A stretch of 64,000 nt of DNA, taken from the NCBI RefSeq assembly GCF_000166195.2, contig NZ_CM001403.1, forward strand, positions 2,250,432 to 2,314,431, in the 5' to 3' direction. The DNA is from Mucilaginibacter paludis DSM 18603. Lineage in GTDB: Bacteria > Bacteroidota > Bacteroidia > Sphingobacteriales > Sphingobacteriaceae. This document shows, piece after piece, positions 63,135 to 64,000 of the stretch; position 1 is the stretch's first letter; each line of letters opens with the position of its first letter. The position numbers were made by a program, and so were the translations under genes. The notes under the pieces are model-generated. The model was given only the letters and a program-made list of their open reading frames with translations. It did not search any database and was not told the DNA's origin.

Positions 63135-63830
63135 CTACCGGCTTCTTACCGTTCTATGTTCAATTCGTTTTTCATAATTTACACCTCTGAAAATCCTGTG
63201 GACATAGATGCCTGGCGTATGAATTTGATCGGGATCAAGCTGACCTGCGGGCACCAGTTCTTCAACTTCGGCAATGGTAATTTTGCCTGCCATAGCCATA
63301 ACAGGATTAAAATTGCGAGCGGTTGATTTATAAACGAGGTTACCCAAGGTATCTCCCTTCCACGCTTTTACAATGGCAAAATCTGCATCAAAGGCAAGTT
63401 CCATCAGGTAATCCTTGCCATTAAAATTACGCACTTCTTTGCCAATAGCAACTTCGGTACCTATACCGGCCGGGGTAAAAATAGCTGGCATGCCATAACC
63501 GGCGGCCATGCAACGCGTAGCCAGCGTGCCTTGCGGTATAAGTTCTACATCAAGTTCACCACTCAATAGTTGCCGTTCAAATTCAGCATTTTCGCCAACA
63601 TATGATGAGATCATCTTTTTAACCTGTCGTTGTTTCAACATCAGGCCTATGCCAAAATCATCAACCCCGGCATTATTTGAGATACAGGTAAGCTCCTTCA
63701 CTCCTTTTTTTACCAGGGCGGCTATACAATTTTCGGGCAAACCGCACAAACCGAAGCCTCCTAACATTAAGGTCATGCCGTCCTCAATATCGCGTATAGC
63801 TTCGTCGGCCGAAGAAACAATTTTGTTCAT
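63135..63830 (-). CDS. scoA: CoA transferase subunit A (succinyl-CoA:3-ketoacid type)
   Basis: 231 residues. Family I CoA transferase alpha subunit: MTLMLGGFGLCGLPENCIAA, ELTCISNNAGVDDFGIGLML, SSYVGENAEFERQLLSGELDVELIPQGT, and the C-terminal PAGQLDPDQIHTPGIYVHRI. The active-site Glu lies in subunit B, which is not found downstream; upstream lies outside the window. Moves CoA between succinyl-CoA and acetoacetate or a similar acid. Confidence 0.93.
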   Translation of the reverse strand: MNKIVSSADEAIRDIEDGMTLMLGGFGLCGLPENCIAALVKKGVKELTCISNNAGVDDFGIGLMLKQRQVKKMISSYVGENAEFERQLLSGELDVELIPQGTLATRCMAAGYGMPAIFTPAGIGTEVAIGKEVRNFNGKDYLMELAFDADFAIVKAWKGDTLGNLVYKSTARNFNPVMAMAGKITIAEVEELVPAGQLDPDQIHTPGIYVHRIFRGVNYEKRIEHRTVRSR

Positions 63831-64000
63831 GGTTTTATACTATTGGTCGGTACGAAAATAAGGAATAGGATGTAGATATAAGTAATTCAGATTTTGTTTA
63901 GCGCTAACAAAGGCAAACTGTTAGTGCTACGTCCACGAACTTTGATTAATGGACTGCCTGTTTAATTTTTCACATCCATCTCAAAGCATCTCAAAAATGC
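63831..64000. other. Right window edge, no gene identified
   Basis: 170 bp. Probably holds the scoA promoter: CAAAATCTGAAT near 63885 gives no clean TAnnTTTG box. Too short to judge what follows. Confidence 0.3.

Overview
The window looks like chromosomal DNA of a Sphingobacteriaceae bacterium (Bacteroidota), most likely Mucilaginibacter or a close relative. The evidence is AraC regulators with Bacteroidota-style sensor domains, DUF4230, DUF4846, DUF3887 and DUF5668 proteins, a secreted enzyme ending in a type IX secretion (T9SS) sorting domain, promoters of the TTTG-N19-TAnnTTTG type, almost no Shine-Dalgarno sequences, and many polysaccharide-degrading enzymes. This taxonomic call is an inference; there is no rRNA in the window.

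Layout. 1-6.9 kb: secreted GH29 alpha-L-fucosidase (cut by the window edge), a broken AraC/FtsX chimera, a truncated ECF sigma factor and a GH115 alpha-glucuronidase. 7.5-11.4 kb: an NTF2-like protein with a divergent AraC regulator, a PhnA-like zinc ribbon protein, a tRNA 3'-end relic, a SUFU-domain protein and a decayed IS4-like transposase. 11.9-18.3 kb: one 2144-residue secreted GH128-type enzyme with FN3, LamG, Ig-like and two CBM3 modules. 18.4-26.3 kb: accessory region with an IS110 relic, two related SDR/AraC cassettes, a group II intron sitting behind a terminator, and direct repeats at both sides of the first cassette. 26.4-30.7 kb: tRNA-Phe, an HdrC/HdrB-like iron-sulfur pair, a GDSL esterase and two small conserved genes. 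30.7-33.7 kb: an array of a dispersed structured repeat, interrupted by an intact IS110-family element. 33.7-43.7 kb: housekeeping genes (mtgA, rpsF-rpsR-rplI, dnaX, icd) plus an unusual actin-like ATPase gene. 43.7-45.2 kb: more copies of the dispersed repeat, one carrying a 177-bp MITE. 45.2-51.5 kb: pentapeptide protein, heptose adenylyltransferase, and a tightly coupled RhlE helicase / serine hydrolase / M23 peptidase operon. 51.5-60.8 kb: acyl-ACP desaturase, then a GH5 cellulase divergent from a histidine kinase, BcsB-like, MshEN-GT2 synthase and polytopic membrane protein operon that looks like a non-canonical exopolysaccharide system. 60.8-64 kb: small conserved proteins, an acidic protein and a CoA-transferase subunit A.

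Most notable observations: (1) the downstream non-coding part of the intact IS110-family element holds two copies of a 21-22 nt motif, one ending in the sequence of the element's insertion target and the other in the element's own right end, which is what a bridge RNA/seekRNA should look like; (2) the ParM-like protein upstream of dnaX carries its phosphate-1 motif at the extreme C-terminus, suggesting a circularly permuted actin fold; (3) an exopolysaccharide operon in which the synthase has an N-terminal MshEN-like domain in place of PilZ; (4) a MITE with perfect 4-bp target duplication nested inside the dispersed repeat; (5) a possible small RNA with its own promoter and terminator immediately upstream of the rpsF promoter.
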